Source: a virus. Taken from it: a stretch of 28,445 bases of DNA. Numbering within the stretch: position 1 is the stretch's first letter; each line of letters begins with the position of its first letter. The DNA lies in the IMG/VR virus record IMGVR_UViG_3300009507_004363, positions 1-28,445 of that record. One strand, given 5' to 3'. Positions 1 through 6,955 of the stretch are shown here, in pieces. The notes beneath the pieces are model-generated. The model had not been told where the DNA came from. It saw nothing but the letters and a program-made list of their open reading frames with translations, and searched no databases. Both the position numbers and the translations under genes were made by a program.

Positions 1-84
1 CACTGCGTTTACAATTGCGTAAACTACTCCAAGGCTAATAACTGGCAAGAATGAAACAACAAATAAGGTAAAAGAACTTACCAT
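1..84 (-). CDS. Small membrane protein, N-terminal part only
   Basis: A minus-strand frame opens with ATG at 84-82 and stays open for 28 codons to the window edge. The visible part is almost entirely hydrophobic (FTLFVVSFLPVISLGVVYAI), so it is a membrane segment or an uncleaved signal. It starts 2 bases after the stop of the 77-codon gene upstream, so the two are almost certainly co-transcribed. In E. coli the gene next to dusA is pspG, a small phage-shock membrane protein; position, hydrophobicity and the sigma-54-like site upstream would fit, but the visible sequence does not by itself identify PspG. Host gene, not phage. Confidence 0.55.
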   Translation of the reverse strand, partial: MVSSFTLFVVSFLPVISLGVVYAIVNAV

Positions 85-86
85 AA

Positions 87-320
87 TTATTCACTCATCA
101 AATCAGTTGAATTCATTGATTGTTTTGCAAGCTTCATCAATTGTTGCACCTGAAAAAGATCGTTGCTTAAAATTGACTGCTTCGCTTTATAGCTCACGTG
201 TTTTTGAACAGTGGTAACTTGTTCGTTAACTAAGTTTTGTAAATCTTGAGTATCAGACAGATTGCTAATTGATACTGGTGTGTTTAATACAAGGCTGCTT
301 AATAGAACTAATGATTGCAT
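87..320 (-). CDS. Small hypothetical host protein (77 aa)
   Basis: The frame has a good AGGAG ribosome site 6 bases before ATG. The protein has a short hydrophobic N-terminus (residues 1-12), possibly a weak signal, then a polar Gln/Ser/Leu-rich helical region. I recognise no family. It is followed within 2 bases by a hydrophobic protein gene, so it is the first gene of a two-gene unit transcribed away from dusA and separated from dusA by a terminator. A sigma-54-like promoter lies just upstream, which suggests envelope-stress or other activator-dependent control. Confidence 0.6.
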   Translation of the reverse strand: MQSLVLLSSLVLNTPVSISNLSDTQDLQNLVNEQVTTVQKHVSYKAKQSILSNDLFQVQQLMKLAKQSMNSTDLMSE

Positions 321-358
321 GACTTTCTCCTAGTGTTTTTTGTTTAGTCGGAGATAGT

Positions 359-377
359 GTTACAAAGGTTGTGCCAA
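359..377 (-). promoter_or_regulatory. Candidate sigma-54 (-24/-12) promoter
   Basis: Read on the minus strand there is TTGGCAC, then 5 bases, then TTGTA. The sigma-54 consensus is YTGGCACG-N4-TTGCW, so the -24 element is perfect apart from the last G and the -12 element has TTGT for TTGC. It lies about 40 bases before the 77-aa gene. E. coli pspG, at the equivalent place next to dusA, is a sigma-54/PspF target, so the context agrees. Only one site was seen and no activator site was identified. Confidence 0.45.
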
Positions 378-386
378 GCTTAAAAT

Positions 387-416
387 AAAAAAAGGCCCTT
401 ATTAAATAGGCCTTTT
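387..416 (-). terminator. Rho-independent terminator of dusA
   Basis: An 8-bp perfect stem (AAAAGGCC, 390-397, with GGCCTTTT, 409-416) is followed on the minus strand by a U-rich tract. It lies about 75 bases beyond the dusA stop. The A/T tracts on both sides could let it act in both directions. Confidence 0.8.
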
Positions 417-488
417 ATAGTTTGTAAGTGCAAACGCAATAATTTCATCGTTTAACTAAAACAACTCAATGGTAAATTTAACCACTTT

Positions 489-1490
489 TTAGTCAATTCC
501 TCTTTCTCGGAAAAACTCAGTAGCTTCTACTATTAACTCTTTGCCTTTTTTATCCGTTTTAACTGCATTTTCACTTAAATATCGACGCCAAATTTTAGCG
601 CCTGGTAAACCTAAATAAAGTCCCATCATATGACGTAAAACATGCCATGCACGACCCTCATTAATTTCATGTTTAGTGATGTAATCAGACATTTTTTCTA
701 AAACACCAGAACGTGAGATCTTTTCATGGTTATCCTGGTAAATAACGTCATCAACATCAGCCATGATATAAGGATTTTGGTAAACCTCTCGACCCATCAT
801 TACACCATCAACGTGTTTAAGGTGTTCTAGACTTTCATCTAAGGTTTTTACACCACCGTTGATGATAATTTCCAGTTCAGGAAACATCTCTTTAATTTTA
901 TATACACGGTCGTAGTCAAGTGGCGGTATATCGCGATTTTCTTTTGGGCTAAGGCCTGTAAGCCAAGCTTTTCTTGCATGTATGATAAACGTTTCACAGC
1001 CTGCTGCTTTAACTTTGGTAACAAAGTCTAATAAAAATTCAAAACTATCTTGATCATCAATGCCAATACGAGACTTCACTGTAATAGGGATGGTCGTCAC
1101 TGCTTTCATTGCGGCAACGCATTCTGCAACTAATTCAGGTTTTGCCATTAAACAGGCGCCAAACATACCATTTTGAACACGATCTGATGGACAACCTACG
1201 TTTAAGTTTACTTCGTCGTAACCTCTCTCTTCAGCTAGTTTGGCACAGTGTGCTAACGCTTCCGGATCACTGCCACCTAACTGTAACGCGACAGGGTGTT
1301 CTTCTTTATTAAACTTTAGAAAGTCCTTTTTGCCGTGAATAATAGCGCCAGTTGTAACCATCTCGGTATATAACACTGAGTGTTTAGACATTGTTCGATA
1401 AAAGTAACGGCAATGACGATCGGTCCAATCAAGCATCGGTGCTACGCAGAAGCGGCGGTCTATTGATTTACGTGTATTCTCAGTATTCAT
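489..1490 (-). CDS. dusA: tRNA-dihydrouridine(20/20a) synthase DusA
   Basis: DusA is an FMN-dependent cytoplasmic enzyme that reduces uridine 20/20a in the tRNA D-loop to dihydrouridine with NADPH. At 333 aa it has the usual length. Visible family motifs are [15 protein letters not shown] near the N-terminus (16-30), the NVGCPS segment with the catalytic Cys100, [14 protein letters not shown] (tRNA/FMN contact), and the phosphate-binding INGGVKT and [13 protein letters not shown]. The start has an AGGAG site 6-7 bases upstream. An integrase gene starts about 130 bp upstream in divergent orientation: this is the well-known arrangement of prophages integrated into the 5' end of dusA, where the element supplies the replacement 5' end and promoter. 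The gene looks intact. Confidence 0.97.
   Translation of the reverse strand: MNTENTRKSIDRRFCVAPMLDWTDRHCRYFYRTMSKHSVLYTEMVTTGAIIHGKKDFLKFNKEEHPVALQLGGSDPEALAHCAKLAEERGYDEVNLNVGCPSDRVQNGMFGACLMAKPELVAECVAAMKAVTTIPITVKSRIGIDDQDSFEFLLDFVTKVKAAGCETFIIHARKAWLTGLSPKENRDIPPLDYDRVYKIKEMFPELEIIINGGVKTLDESLEHLKHVDGVMMGREVYQNPYIMADVDDVIYQDNHEKISRSGVLEKMSDYITKHEINEGRAWHVLRHMMGLYLGLPGAKIWRRYLSENAVKTDKKGKELIVEATEFFRERGID
1380..1490. other. Probable attL region inside the dusA 5' end
   Basis: Integrases of this placement recombine within the conserved start of dusA. The segment coding for the [11 protein letters not shown] motif is the most conserved part and is the likely core. The exact core cannot be fixed because the matching attR copy lies beyond the right edge. 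This is inferred from gene order and family knowledge, not from a visible direct repeat. Confidence 0.4.
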
Positions 1491-1575
1491 GCGGTCTCCT
1501 GCTTATTTAACTGGGCTCTCAATAATTTACTTTTATTGTCTTTTATTGGCTTTTTTTGACTTTTTGAAGTTGTCA

Positions 1576-1608
1576 GGGATACACTTGGGATACACAAAAT
1601 TGTATCCC
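1576..1608. repeat. GGGATACAC repeats: candidate integrase or Xis arm sites
   Basis: GGGATACAC occurs twice in direct orientation (1576-1584, 1587-1595), 11 bases apart, and GTATCCC follows inverted at 1602-1608, giving a 7-bp palindrome around ACAAAATT. The repeats lie 10-40 bases before the integrase start, where arm-type binding sites of tyrosine recombinases or autoregulatory sites are expected. The rest of the interval 1491-1617 holds T-rich sequence with a TTTTATTG direct repeat and no gene. Confidence 0.5.
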
Positions 1609-1617
1609 CGAGCAATC

Positions 1618-2670
1618 ATGGCATCTTTCAGTATAAGAAAACGTATAAAAAAAGACGGCACACCTAAGTATCAAACATTTATTCGAGTCAAAGAAAAAGG
1701 CAGCGTAGTCTACACTGAATCGAAAACATTCACTAAAGAAAAAGTTGCTCAGACTTGGGGTAAACGTCGTGTTGTTGAAATAGAAGAAAGAGGTTACTTA
1801 GAAACAGGTGAAAATGTTTCTGTACGTGAATTAATAGCCAAGCTTATTGATGATCCGCATAACGAGTTGGGCCGCACCAAATTGTCTGTTCTTAATATGT
1901 TATGCGATTGTGAGATAGGACAAGTAAAAATAGTTAAGCTGCAACCTAAGCATATTATCGAGCACTGTAAATCTCGGAAAGAAGCCGGTGCGTTGCCACA
2001 AACAATCAATCACGATGTTAGTTATCTGCGCTGGGCGCTAAAAGCTGCAAAACCTCAGTTCGGGTATAGTGTAAATGATGAATGCATTGTTGAAGCCTAT
2101 GCGTCACTTTATGACCTTAAACTAATTGGCAAAAGTGAGCGACGAACGAGACGGCCAACCAGTGTTGAACTCGACAAAATGAGGGCAGCGCTCGAGCTGC
2201 GAGAAAAGCAGCGTTCTTCTACAATACCGTTTCTTGATATCCTTAATTTCTCTATATTAACGTGCATGCGGATTGGAGAAGTTTGTTCCATATTATGGGA
2301 AGACCTAGATACAGAGCAAAACGCAGTATTAGTTCGCAACCGCAAAGATCCTCGCAAAAAATCAGGCAACCACATGCTAGTTCCTCTACTTGGTGATTCC
2401 TGGAACATCATCAACTCCCAACCCAAAACAGATGAAAGAATATTTCCTCACAACTCAAGATCAGTAACAGCTGGTTTCCAAAGAGTTAGAAACGCAAATG
2501 GTATTAAAGATCTTCGATATCACGATCTAAGACGCGAAGGCGCCAGCCGTTTATTCGAGATGGGGTTTCAAATTGATGAAGTTGCTCAGGTAACTGGACA
2601 TCGCAATATTAATACGCTTTGGCAGATTTACACTGAGCTATTTCCAAGAAGGCTACACGATAAAGAATAG
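1618..2670 (+). CDS. int: Phage tyrosine-recombinase integrase
   Basis: This enzyme integrates and excises the prophage at attB in dusA. The C-terminal catalytic domain shows the full set: Arg218 in TCMRIGEVCSILWEDLD, Lys243 in RNRKDPRKK, His302-x-x-Arg305 in RYHDLRREGASRLFE, His328 in VTGHRN and the nucleophile Tyr338 in QIYTELFP. A central SAM-like/core-binding domain precedes it. I chose ATG 1618 (350 aa): MASFSIRKRIKKDGTPKYQT is a typical start of these integrases, whereas the 43 extra codons back to 1489 would be hydrophobic, would overlap dusA and would cross the repeats. The ribosome site is weak, which is common for int. It is convergent with the small gene at 2674, 3 bases away. Confidence 0.95.
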   Translation: MASFSIRKRIKKDGTPKYQTFIRVKEKGSVVYTESKTFTKEKVAQTWGKRRVVEIEERGYLETGENVSVRELIAKLIDDPHNELGRTKLSVLNMLCDCEIGQVKIVKLQPKHIIEHCKSRKEAGALPQTINHDVSYLRWALKAAKPQFGYSVNDECIVEAYASLYDLKLIGKSERRTRRPTSVELDKMRAALELREKQRSSTIPFLDILNFSILTCMRIGEVCSILWEDLDTEQNAVLVRNRKDPRKKSGNHMLVPLLGDSWNIINSQPKTDERIFPHNSRSVTAGFQRVRNANGIKDLRYHDLRREGASRLFEMGFQIDEVAQVTGHRNINTLWQIYTELFPRRLHDKE

Positions 2671-2673
2671 AGA

Positions 2674-2862
2674 CTATGTCAGCTGTAACTTGTTTACGCA
2701 TGTTTTTATTTGCTCTAGCTTTTCATCAACTAACCACAAGGCATTGCCTAGCATTTCTTGATTCACTTTAGCGAAGGAGTCTTCTGATTGCAGCAATGCC
2801 AAAATAGCTTCGGCTTGCAATATTGACTTGTTGAGGTTGTCGCTTATTTCTATTTTATTCAT
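2674..2862 (-). CDS. Small helical phage protein (62 aa)
   Basis: The predicted protein is all-helical and acidic (LQAEAILALLQSEDSF, then ALWLVDEKLEQIKTCVNKL). Amphipathic repeats suggest a small dimer or helical bundle. I recognise no family. It lies tail-to-tail with the integrase and head-to-head with the XRE/ParA-like gene at 2999, sharing the 136-bp intergenic region with it, so it may be under that protein's control. An accessory role in recombination is possible from position only. Confidence 0.55.
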   Translation of the reverse strand: MNKIEISDNLNKSILQAEAILALLQSEDSFAKVNQEMLGNALWLVDEKLEQIKTCVNKLQLT

Positions 2863-2998
2863 TTGGTACTACATCCAATCCATTTGATTTACCTAATTCT
2901 ACTCCATGGTTATTAAAAATATATCTGTCGATTAGTACGACTTTATGTACCTTTTATGTATTATACGTCGCATTACCTATCACTTTTTAAACAATTAG
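2863..2998. promoter_or_regulatory. Divergent promoter region, 62-aa gene / XRE-ParA-like gene
   Basis: This 136-base AT-rich gap separates two divergent starts. It contains a repeated TTATGTA (around 2943 and 2953) and a TTATAC -10-like hexamer near 2961-2966, both upstream of the plus-strand gene. No ACAA-N6-TTGT operator is present, so it is probably not under the phage repressor found at 10604. No clear -35 is visible; the site assignment is tentative. Confidence 0.3.
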
Positions 2999-4018
2999 AT
3001 GCAAAACAAACAAAACAAAATCGTAACTCCCGAATTACTAAAGAAAATTAGAAAAAAAATAGGCTTAACGCAAAAAGAAGCCGGTGAGTCTGTTAATACC
3101 AGCATGCGCGTTTGGCAGAGATATGAAGCGCCAACATCAGCAACAAGCTCAGCTCGAATACCAGAGACAACTGCAGAATTATTTTGTTTGAAGCATGGAT
3201 TGCCATATCCGCCAGTACAAAATGCAAAGCTAAGCAAATTAATCACTGTACTCGGTGGTTCCGGCAGCGGCTGTTCTCTCCTTGCGATGGATTTGGCAAT
3301 ATTATTAATGCAGGACGATTACGATGTTTTGATTTTAACTGATGAGTACCAGGCATCTGGAATTTACTCGAACAAGTCCATTGATGAGAACCTTCCTTTT
3401 CCAAAGGTAAAAAACTTAAAAGGCATAGAAAGCAGAGCAATTGATGGGCCTTTTGCTGAGATTTCTGAAGTAATAAAGGGAAATGAAACAAGCCTAAATG
3501 ATATTGTTCCCCTTTATGACTTCTGCATAATGGATGTTAATGACGAAATTGCAAAACGAGAGTTAGCCAAACGTTCTCCAGACTTGATTTTGACACCGGT
3601 ACTTATGCGTGATCATACAGCTCGATTGCTTAAGGGAATTGAAAAAACGTTTACCATATTGTCTGAGTCATTACCGGCCGATACTAAAAGCATATATAAA
3701 ATTTGTATGTTAGGAGTAAAGCAGCCGTATTCTGACAATTTCGAGCAAAGTTATTTAAATGGAGAGTCAGTCGAGGATTGTGAAGCAAGCATCAATTGGT
3801 GTACTAAAGACCAGGAAGCCAAACTTATGAAATTAAAATCTGTTTGTGGAAATAACATTCTGGATAGTTTTACCAGTGCTGCTTATCAAGGATATGTCAC
3901 TAAAACGCAGTCTGAAAAAGGGTATAGCATTGTACATAAGCACCCTAATTCATTTGCGGTATTTGAACTAAACTCAATAAAAAATGAAATACTAAAAATA
4001 TTAAGGGTTAAGGCTTAG
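2999..4018 (+). CDS. XRE-type HTH fused to a ParA-like domain with degenerate P-loop
   Basis: The 339-aa protein has two parts. Residues 9-72 look like an XRE helix-turn-helix (LLKKIRKKIGLTQKEAGESVNTSMRVWQRYE). From residue 80 it resembles the ParA/MinD NTPase fold: beta strand LITVLGG, then GGSGSGCS at 86-93, then a helix (LLAMDLAILL) and a strand (YDVLILTD). The GxxxxGK[ST] frame is kept but the invariant Lys is Cys92. A Walker-B-like YDFCIMDV is at 173-180, followed by SPDLILTPVLMRD, which resembles the usual ParA strand. It is probably a nucleotide-independent DNA-binding protein; partition, regulation or defence are all open. The gene is plus-strand between integrase and the leftward operon, so it is transcribed apart from the early genes and could be expressed in the lysogen. 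The ribosome site is poor. Confidence 0.75.
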   Translation: MQNKQNKIVTPELLKKIRKKIGLTQKEAGESVNTSMRVWQRYEAPTSATSSARIPETTAELFCLKHGLPYPPVQNAKLSKLITVLGGSGSGCSLLAMDLAILLMQDDYDVLILTDEYQASGIYSNKSIDENLPFPKVKNLKGIESRAIDGPFAEISEVIKGNETSLNDIVPLYDFCIMDVNDEIAKRELAKRSPDLILTPVLMRDHTARLLKGIEKTFTILSESLPADTKSIYKICMLGVKQPYSDNFEQSYLNGESVEDCEASINWCTKDQEAKLMKLKSVCGNNILDSFTSAAYQGYVTKTQSEKGYSIVHKHPNSFAVFELNSIKNEILKILRVKA

Positions 4019-4030
4019 CTATATTAAGCC
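4012..4030. terminator. Possible bidirectional hairpin between convergent genes
   Basis: GGCTTA (4012-4017) pairs with TAAGCC (4025-4030) across a 7-base loop. It overlaps the ends of both convergent genes, which are only 5 bases apart. There is no U-tract, so termination efficiency is doubtful. Confidence 0.3.
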
Positions 4031-4275
4031 GCCTTATCCCATTCTGCTCTTGCTTCTAAGCGCTGCTTATCAATTAACTTAGCTAAGTCATCAACGTGAA
4101 CGAACCATGGTGACTTTTGACCGGTACCTACTTGGAATGCAGGAATAGGCAACGAAGCTGACTTTGCTTTTTGTATGGCAGTATGACGAGAACAAGCGAA
4201 GTAAGTTTCGCAGATCTCTTCAAGAGGAATTGCCGTCTTTTCATATTGAGCCATTAATAAAAGTGATGTTTTCAT
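4024..4275 (-). CDS. PrtN-family (pyocin activator-like) protein
   Basis: The 83-aa protein has the PrtN family pattern: an N-terminal LLMAQYEKTAIPLEEICETYF, a middle HTAIQKAKSASLPIPAFQ and a C-terminal PWFVHVDDLAKLIDKQR. PrtN in Pseudomonas activates pyocin genes; small homologues are common in gammaproteobacterial prophages close to the integrase. Here it is the last gene of the leftward operon, the place lambda uses for xis, so a Xis-like role in excision or control of the recombinase is as plausible as transcription activation. The start overlaps the stop of the preceding gene by ATGA. The family call is fairly firm, the role is inference. Confidence 0.8.
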   Translation of the reverse strand: MKTSLLLMAQYEKTAIPLEEICETYFACSRHTAIQKAKSASLPIPAFQVGTGQKSPWFVHVDDLAKLIDKQRLEARAEWDKAA

Positions 4276-4622
4276 AATTGGTATTCTTTCTCTATTCGTT
4301 TCATTTCAAGTTTGGTTTCAATATCCAAAGTGATTGACGGCTTATACTTTGGTGACTTCTTCGGCTTGGTCGCTTTAGCTTTCTTGGCAGCTGAGCTCAA
4401 ATTAAATGTTTGTTTACTTACTCGTTGTCTATATTCACTTCGAACACAGCCACAACTTTTTACTCTGCCGAGATTATCTTGTCTTACTTCTTTTTGCGTT
4501 CCACACTCACATTCGCACAAGTAATAAAAATAACCGTTGCCACCAACTCGAGCTAACTTTTTAAGGACGGTGAAATGTTTAAATGTTTTACCGATGATCA
4601 ATTGATTATTTAGTTCGGTCAT
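4272..4622 (-). CDS. Cys-rich phage protein with zinc-binding CxCxCG...CGC module
   Basis: The 116-aa protein begins with the pattern G-K-x-F-x-x-F-T-V-L followed by YLCECECG and KSCGC (Cys36, 38, 40, 57, 59). This N-terminal module is familiar from phage proteins that often also carry AP2 or HNH domains; here those are missing and the C-terminus (70-116) is a Lys-rich linker and a charged helix. DNA binding is likely from the basic tail. It overlaps its downstream neighbour by 4 bases and shares one base with its upstream neighbour. Confidence 0.65.
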   Translation of the reverse strand: MTELNNQLIIGKTFKHFTVLKKLARVGGNGYFYYLCECECGTQKEVRQDNLGRVKSCGCVRSEYRQRVSKQTFNLSSAAKKAKATKPKKSPKYKPSITLDIETKLEMKRIEKEYQL

Positions 4623-5086
4623 TATTTAGACTCCTTGTTTAGCTCGATAAAATCAAACTCTGCAAAATATTCATCACAGTCACAACCAATGGGGCTTGGT
4701 TCGCAATCACAATCTATCTGATCGTAAATCTCATCAATAAGACGGTCTAATATAAACTGCCTATTTATCATCACTGTTTTTGCTTCACCGCTTTTAGGGT
4801 GTTTAAACTTATACTCTGACAACTCACTATTACGTTTTTCTAGCTCTGCAATGCGCGCACTGGCTTTCTCAAGCTGAGAATTCCAAGACTCGATTGACTG
4901 GTATTTTTCGGCTTCTAGTTCGTCTATTCGGTTTTGCATTTTATGGAACGTTGACGTGCTAATAAGCATTTTTTCAGGCGTAAACTCACAATGGTACTGC
5001 TTTTTGAATTCACTCTGCGACATTCCTGTACGTTCGTTGCAAAGCTTTGATAAATCCCAGTGGCCTTCTATTGATTTGTTAGTCAT
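4622..5086 (-). CDS. Coiled-coil phage protein with Cys/Asp cluster
   Basis: I chose ATG 5086 (154 aa) because a GAGGA site lies 8 bases upstream; an ATG 36 bases earlier would lack this. The middle third is a coiled coil (RIDELEAEKYQ to ARIAELEKRNSEL). The C-terminal part holds DCDCEPSPIGCDCDEYF, four cysteines in an acidic setting, possibly metal binding. I recognise no family. It is in the middle of the leftward early operon. Confidence 0.6.
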   Translation of the reverse strand: MTNKSIEGHWDLSKLCNERTGMSQSEFKKQYHCEFTPEKMLISTSTFHKMQNRIDELEAEKYQSIESWNSQLEKASARIAELEKRNSELSEYKFKHPKSGEAKTVMINRQFILDRLIDEIYDQIDCDCEPSPIGCDCDEYFAEFDFIELNKESK

Positions 5087-5090
5087 TGTT

Positions 5091-5216
5091 CTAGTCCTCA
5101 AATCTTTTATCTGCATTCGCACGGTAAGTGAATAGGTAGCCCCAATGTTCGGAAAGGTACAGACAAGAAAATCGACGTGCGGTTTTGAATATTGAGTCTA
5201 TTTTTTTGTTAGTCAT
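5091..5216 (-). CDS. Tiny phage protein (41 aa)
   Basis: This short frame begins ATGACTAAC, overlaps the stop of the upstream membrane-protein gene by 3 bases of shared context (8-base overlap) and ends 4 bases before the next start, so it fits the tight operon spacing. The protein is basic and aromatic (KTARRFSCLYLSEHWGYLF). Its last codons carry the GAGGA site of the next gene. I recognise no family. Confidence 0.5.
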   Translation of the reverse strand: MTNKKIDSIFKTARRFSCLYLSEHWGYLFTYRANADKRFED

Positions 5217-5433
5217 TATTGTCACCGCTTTTATAATCTAGGTTATTAGTTACGATAAGGTTAAAACTGCTTTTACCTAGAAAGTAAACGAACGCCAAAA
5301 GCCAAAGTGTTGATTCAAGTGAGTGTAGAGCGTAAAGAATTACATTGTCTTTGTTCTGGTGCGCAAGGAAAACCTCTATCAGCATAAACGCAACACAAAC
5401 CCATCTGATTTTGATTATTAAGTTGTTAGTCAT
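5209..5433 (-). CDS. Small two-helix membrane protein
   Basis: The 74-aa protein shows two hydrophobic stretches (about residues 5-24, IIKIRWVCVAFMLIEVFLA, and 38-53, ESTLWLLAFVYFLG) with a charged loop between and a polar tail. It is likely an inner-membrane protein; in early phage operons such proteins are sometimes exclusion or host-takeover factors, but nothing here shows that directly. The start is preceded by AAGGA about 10 bases upstream. Confidence 0.55.
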   Translation of the reverse strand: MTNNLIIKIRWVCVAFMLIEVFLAHQNKDNVILYALHSLESTLWLLAFVYFLGKSSFNLIVTNNLDYKSGDNND

Positions 5434-5445
5434 TGGATAGATCCT

Positions 5446-5742
5446 TTAGTGCTTACTTGAAGCTTCAGCTTTGTAATTGTTCATGAAAATTTCACCAAAC
5501 GCTGTCAACTTCTTACTAGTAGACTTGCCATCTTCACGCTTCTGATCTATTAAAAAGCCACCATCTATCATTATTGAGTAGGCGGTACTTCCAGACCAAT
5601 AACCTTTAATTTGGTCATTTAGATTTTTATATAACTGGGCTTTCATGGCTTCTAAACTATTAGTCACCGATTGGCCTACCCATCGTTTTGAAAATAGCTG
5701 AATAATTACCTTGTCTATATCACTAATTTTATTCTGGTCCAT
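5446..5742 (-). CDS. Hypothetical early phage protein (98 aa)
   Basis: The protein has an alpha/beta pattern with a helix pair followed by GGFLIDQKREDGKSTSKKLTAFG, which reads like the wing of a winged-helix fold; that is a guess. Its start abuts the stop of the upstream gene (TAA directly followed by ATG). I recognise no family. Confidence 0.55.
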   Translation of the reverse strand: MDQNKISDIDKVIIQLFSKRWVGQSVTNSLEAMKAQLYKNLNDQIKGYWSGSTAYSIMIDGGFLIDQKREDGKSTSKKLTAFGEIFMNNYKAEASSKH

Positions 5743-5973
5743 TTAATTAATACTCCAACCATCAACAAGGGCCGGCATAACCAAACCATATTGCTCAACG
5801 TTCTGTTTGGCATGAACGTAGTGAGCAAGGAAGGAGGGTATTTCCCCTTTACCAGTAGCTATAGCCATTTGCTCGGAAAGCCCAGACTCTTTAACAATTA
5901 GATCCCACATTGGCTTTATTTTGCTTTTGAACTGCTCATTTAGTTCTTGTTGAGTTAGCTTTCTATTTATCAT
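5743..5973 (-). CDS. Hypothetical early phage protein (76 aa)
   Basis: The frame has an AGGTGA ribosome site before ATG and abuts the next gene. The protein is mixed helical (LTQQELNEQFKSKIKPMWDL) with no visible motif. I recognise no family; support is operon spacing and ribosome site. Confidence 0.5.
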   Translation of the reverse strand: MINRKLTQQELNEQFKSKIKPMWDLIVKESGLSEQMAIATGKGEIPSFLAHYVHAKQNVEQYGLVMPALVDGWSIN

Positions 5974-5986
5974 TTAAAGTCACCTG

Positions 5987-6187
5987 TTAAGCTAAGTCTT
6001 CAAATTCATCAAAGATGAAGTCTTGTTTATTTCTGGTAATTGTTAACCTGACTTGTAACTCTTCGCTGCCACACAATAAGCGACCAAGGCTAACTTCGTT
6101 ATCTGCATAATCACCTTCAAGCATTTCACTTATAAGGTGCTCGATGTTATCAACAGCCGTTGCTGCAACTTCTTTTGCGCCACTCAT
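5987..6187 (-). CDS. Acidic early phage protein (66 aa)
   Basis: A small acidic protein (HLISEMLEGDYADNEV, ending FDEFEDLA). Its ATG overlaps the stop of the zinc-ribbon gene upstream (ATGA), a sign of translational coupling. Its charge would suit a DNA-mimic or inhibitor, but this is only composition. Confidence 0.5.
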   Translation of the reverse strand: MSGAKEVAATAVDNIEHLISEMLEGDYADNEVSLGRLLCGSEELQVRLTITRNKQDFIFDEFEDLA

Positions 6188-6363
6188 ATTTCTTCAGCTC
6201 CTAACCAGCCAGACATAACCGCAGCTGTTGGTCTTGCATGGCCTTCTTCGATTAAAGATTGATACTCGTTATAATCATCTTCAATGCCTGGATAAAAGCA
6301 GTTATCACAAAAGCCTTCTTGCAACACGGTTGCTTGGCATTTTTTACAATTCGTTTTAGTCAT
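6184..6363 (-). CDS. Small zinc-ribbon protein (59 aa)
   Basis: This frame encodes CKKCQ (Cys6, Cys9) and CDNC (Cys19, Cys22), a compact four-cysteine zinc knuckle, followed by an acidic helix (GIEDDYNEYQSLIEEG). It starts 8 bases inside the end of the HNH gene and ends in an ATGA overlap with the next gene, so it fits exactly into what would otherwise be a gap of about 170 bases. The role is unknown, likely nucleic-acid or protein binding. Confidence 0.6.
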   Translation of the reverse strand: MTKTNCKKCQATVLQEGFCDNCFYPGIEDDYNEYQSLIEEGHARPTAAVMSGWLGAEEI

Positions 6364-6955
6364 TTTTTAAACCCTTCTCGAGAGTTGCAGTTTTAGATTG
6401 CAGCCTTGATAGCGCAATGACTGACTCTCTAAGTTCAGGAGGTTGTTTGCTAAGCTCGTTAATATTCATGAAAATATGTTCTGAGTCAGAAACCTCAATG
6501 AGATTACTTAAGCAGATATTATTTTTATCACCGTCAATAAACCGAACATTGTGACCTTTAGGTAAAGGGCCGTTTGCTTCTTCCCAAAGAAGAATATGTT
6601 TAGCTCGCCAAACGCTAGGGTCAGCAATCTTCACATCTTGGTAACCGTCACCATTAATTCTTTCGGTACCGACAGGTTGGTGATTGTGAGGAATATGACC
6701 TTTAGCAAATGAGCCAGAGTTAGGCTTACAAAGTCCTTTCGTACCAGTGCACCAAGGAACATTTCCTTTTGGAAAGTGACCGGTTCTTCCAGAATTGATT
6801 CGATTATTCTTAACAAAACTAATCATTTGCGTAAGTGATATATTCGTTCCAAAAACAGTATTAAATTTCTTAGTTAGCTCTTTACGGCCATATGGACCGT
6901 AATTACTAACAATCCATTTAACTTGTTCTTGGTTAAATAACACCGACCTGATCAT
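6356..6955 (-). CDS. HNH homing-type endonuclease
   Basis: The 199-aa protein has an N-terminal HTH-like region (1-50), a Gly/Lys/Pro-rich linker with repeated KGxxP units (GHFPKGNVPWCTGTKG, FAKGHIPHN), and an HNH_3-type core: WRAKHILLWEEANGPLPKGH, then DGDKNN and LSNLIEV. His120 and Asn146 are probable catalytic and metal residues. Such genes are typically mobile in phage early regions. It overlaps the gene upstream by 4 bases (ATGA), so it has been fitted into the operon. Confidence 0.85.
   Translation of the reverse strand: MIRSVLFNQEQVKWIVSNYGPYGRKELTKKFNTVFGTNISLTQMISFVKNNRINSGRTGHFPKGNVPWCTGTKGLCKPNSGSFAKGHIPHNHQPVGTERINGDGYQDVKIADPSVWRAKHILLWEEANGPLPKGHNVRFIDGDKNNICLSNLIEVSDSEHIFMNINELSKQPPELRESVIALSRLQSKTATLEKGLKND

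Noticed and set aside
1489-1617. Upstream extension of the integrase to an ATG at 1489
   Set aside because: It would overlap the dusA start and the repeats and add a hydrophobic stretch not seen in integrases; ATG 1618 gives the usual N-terminus.
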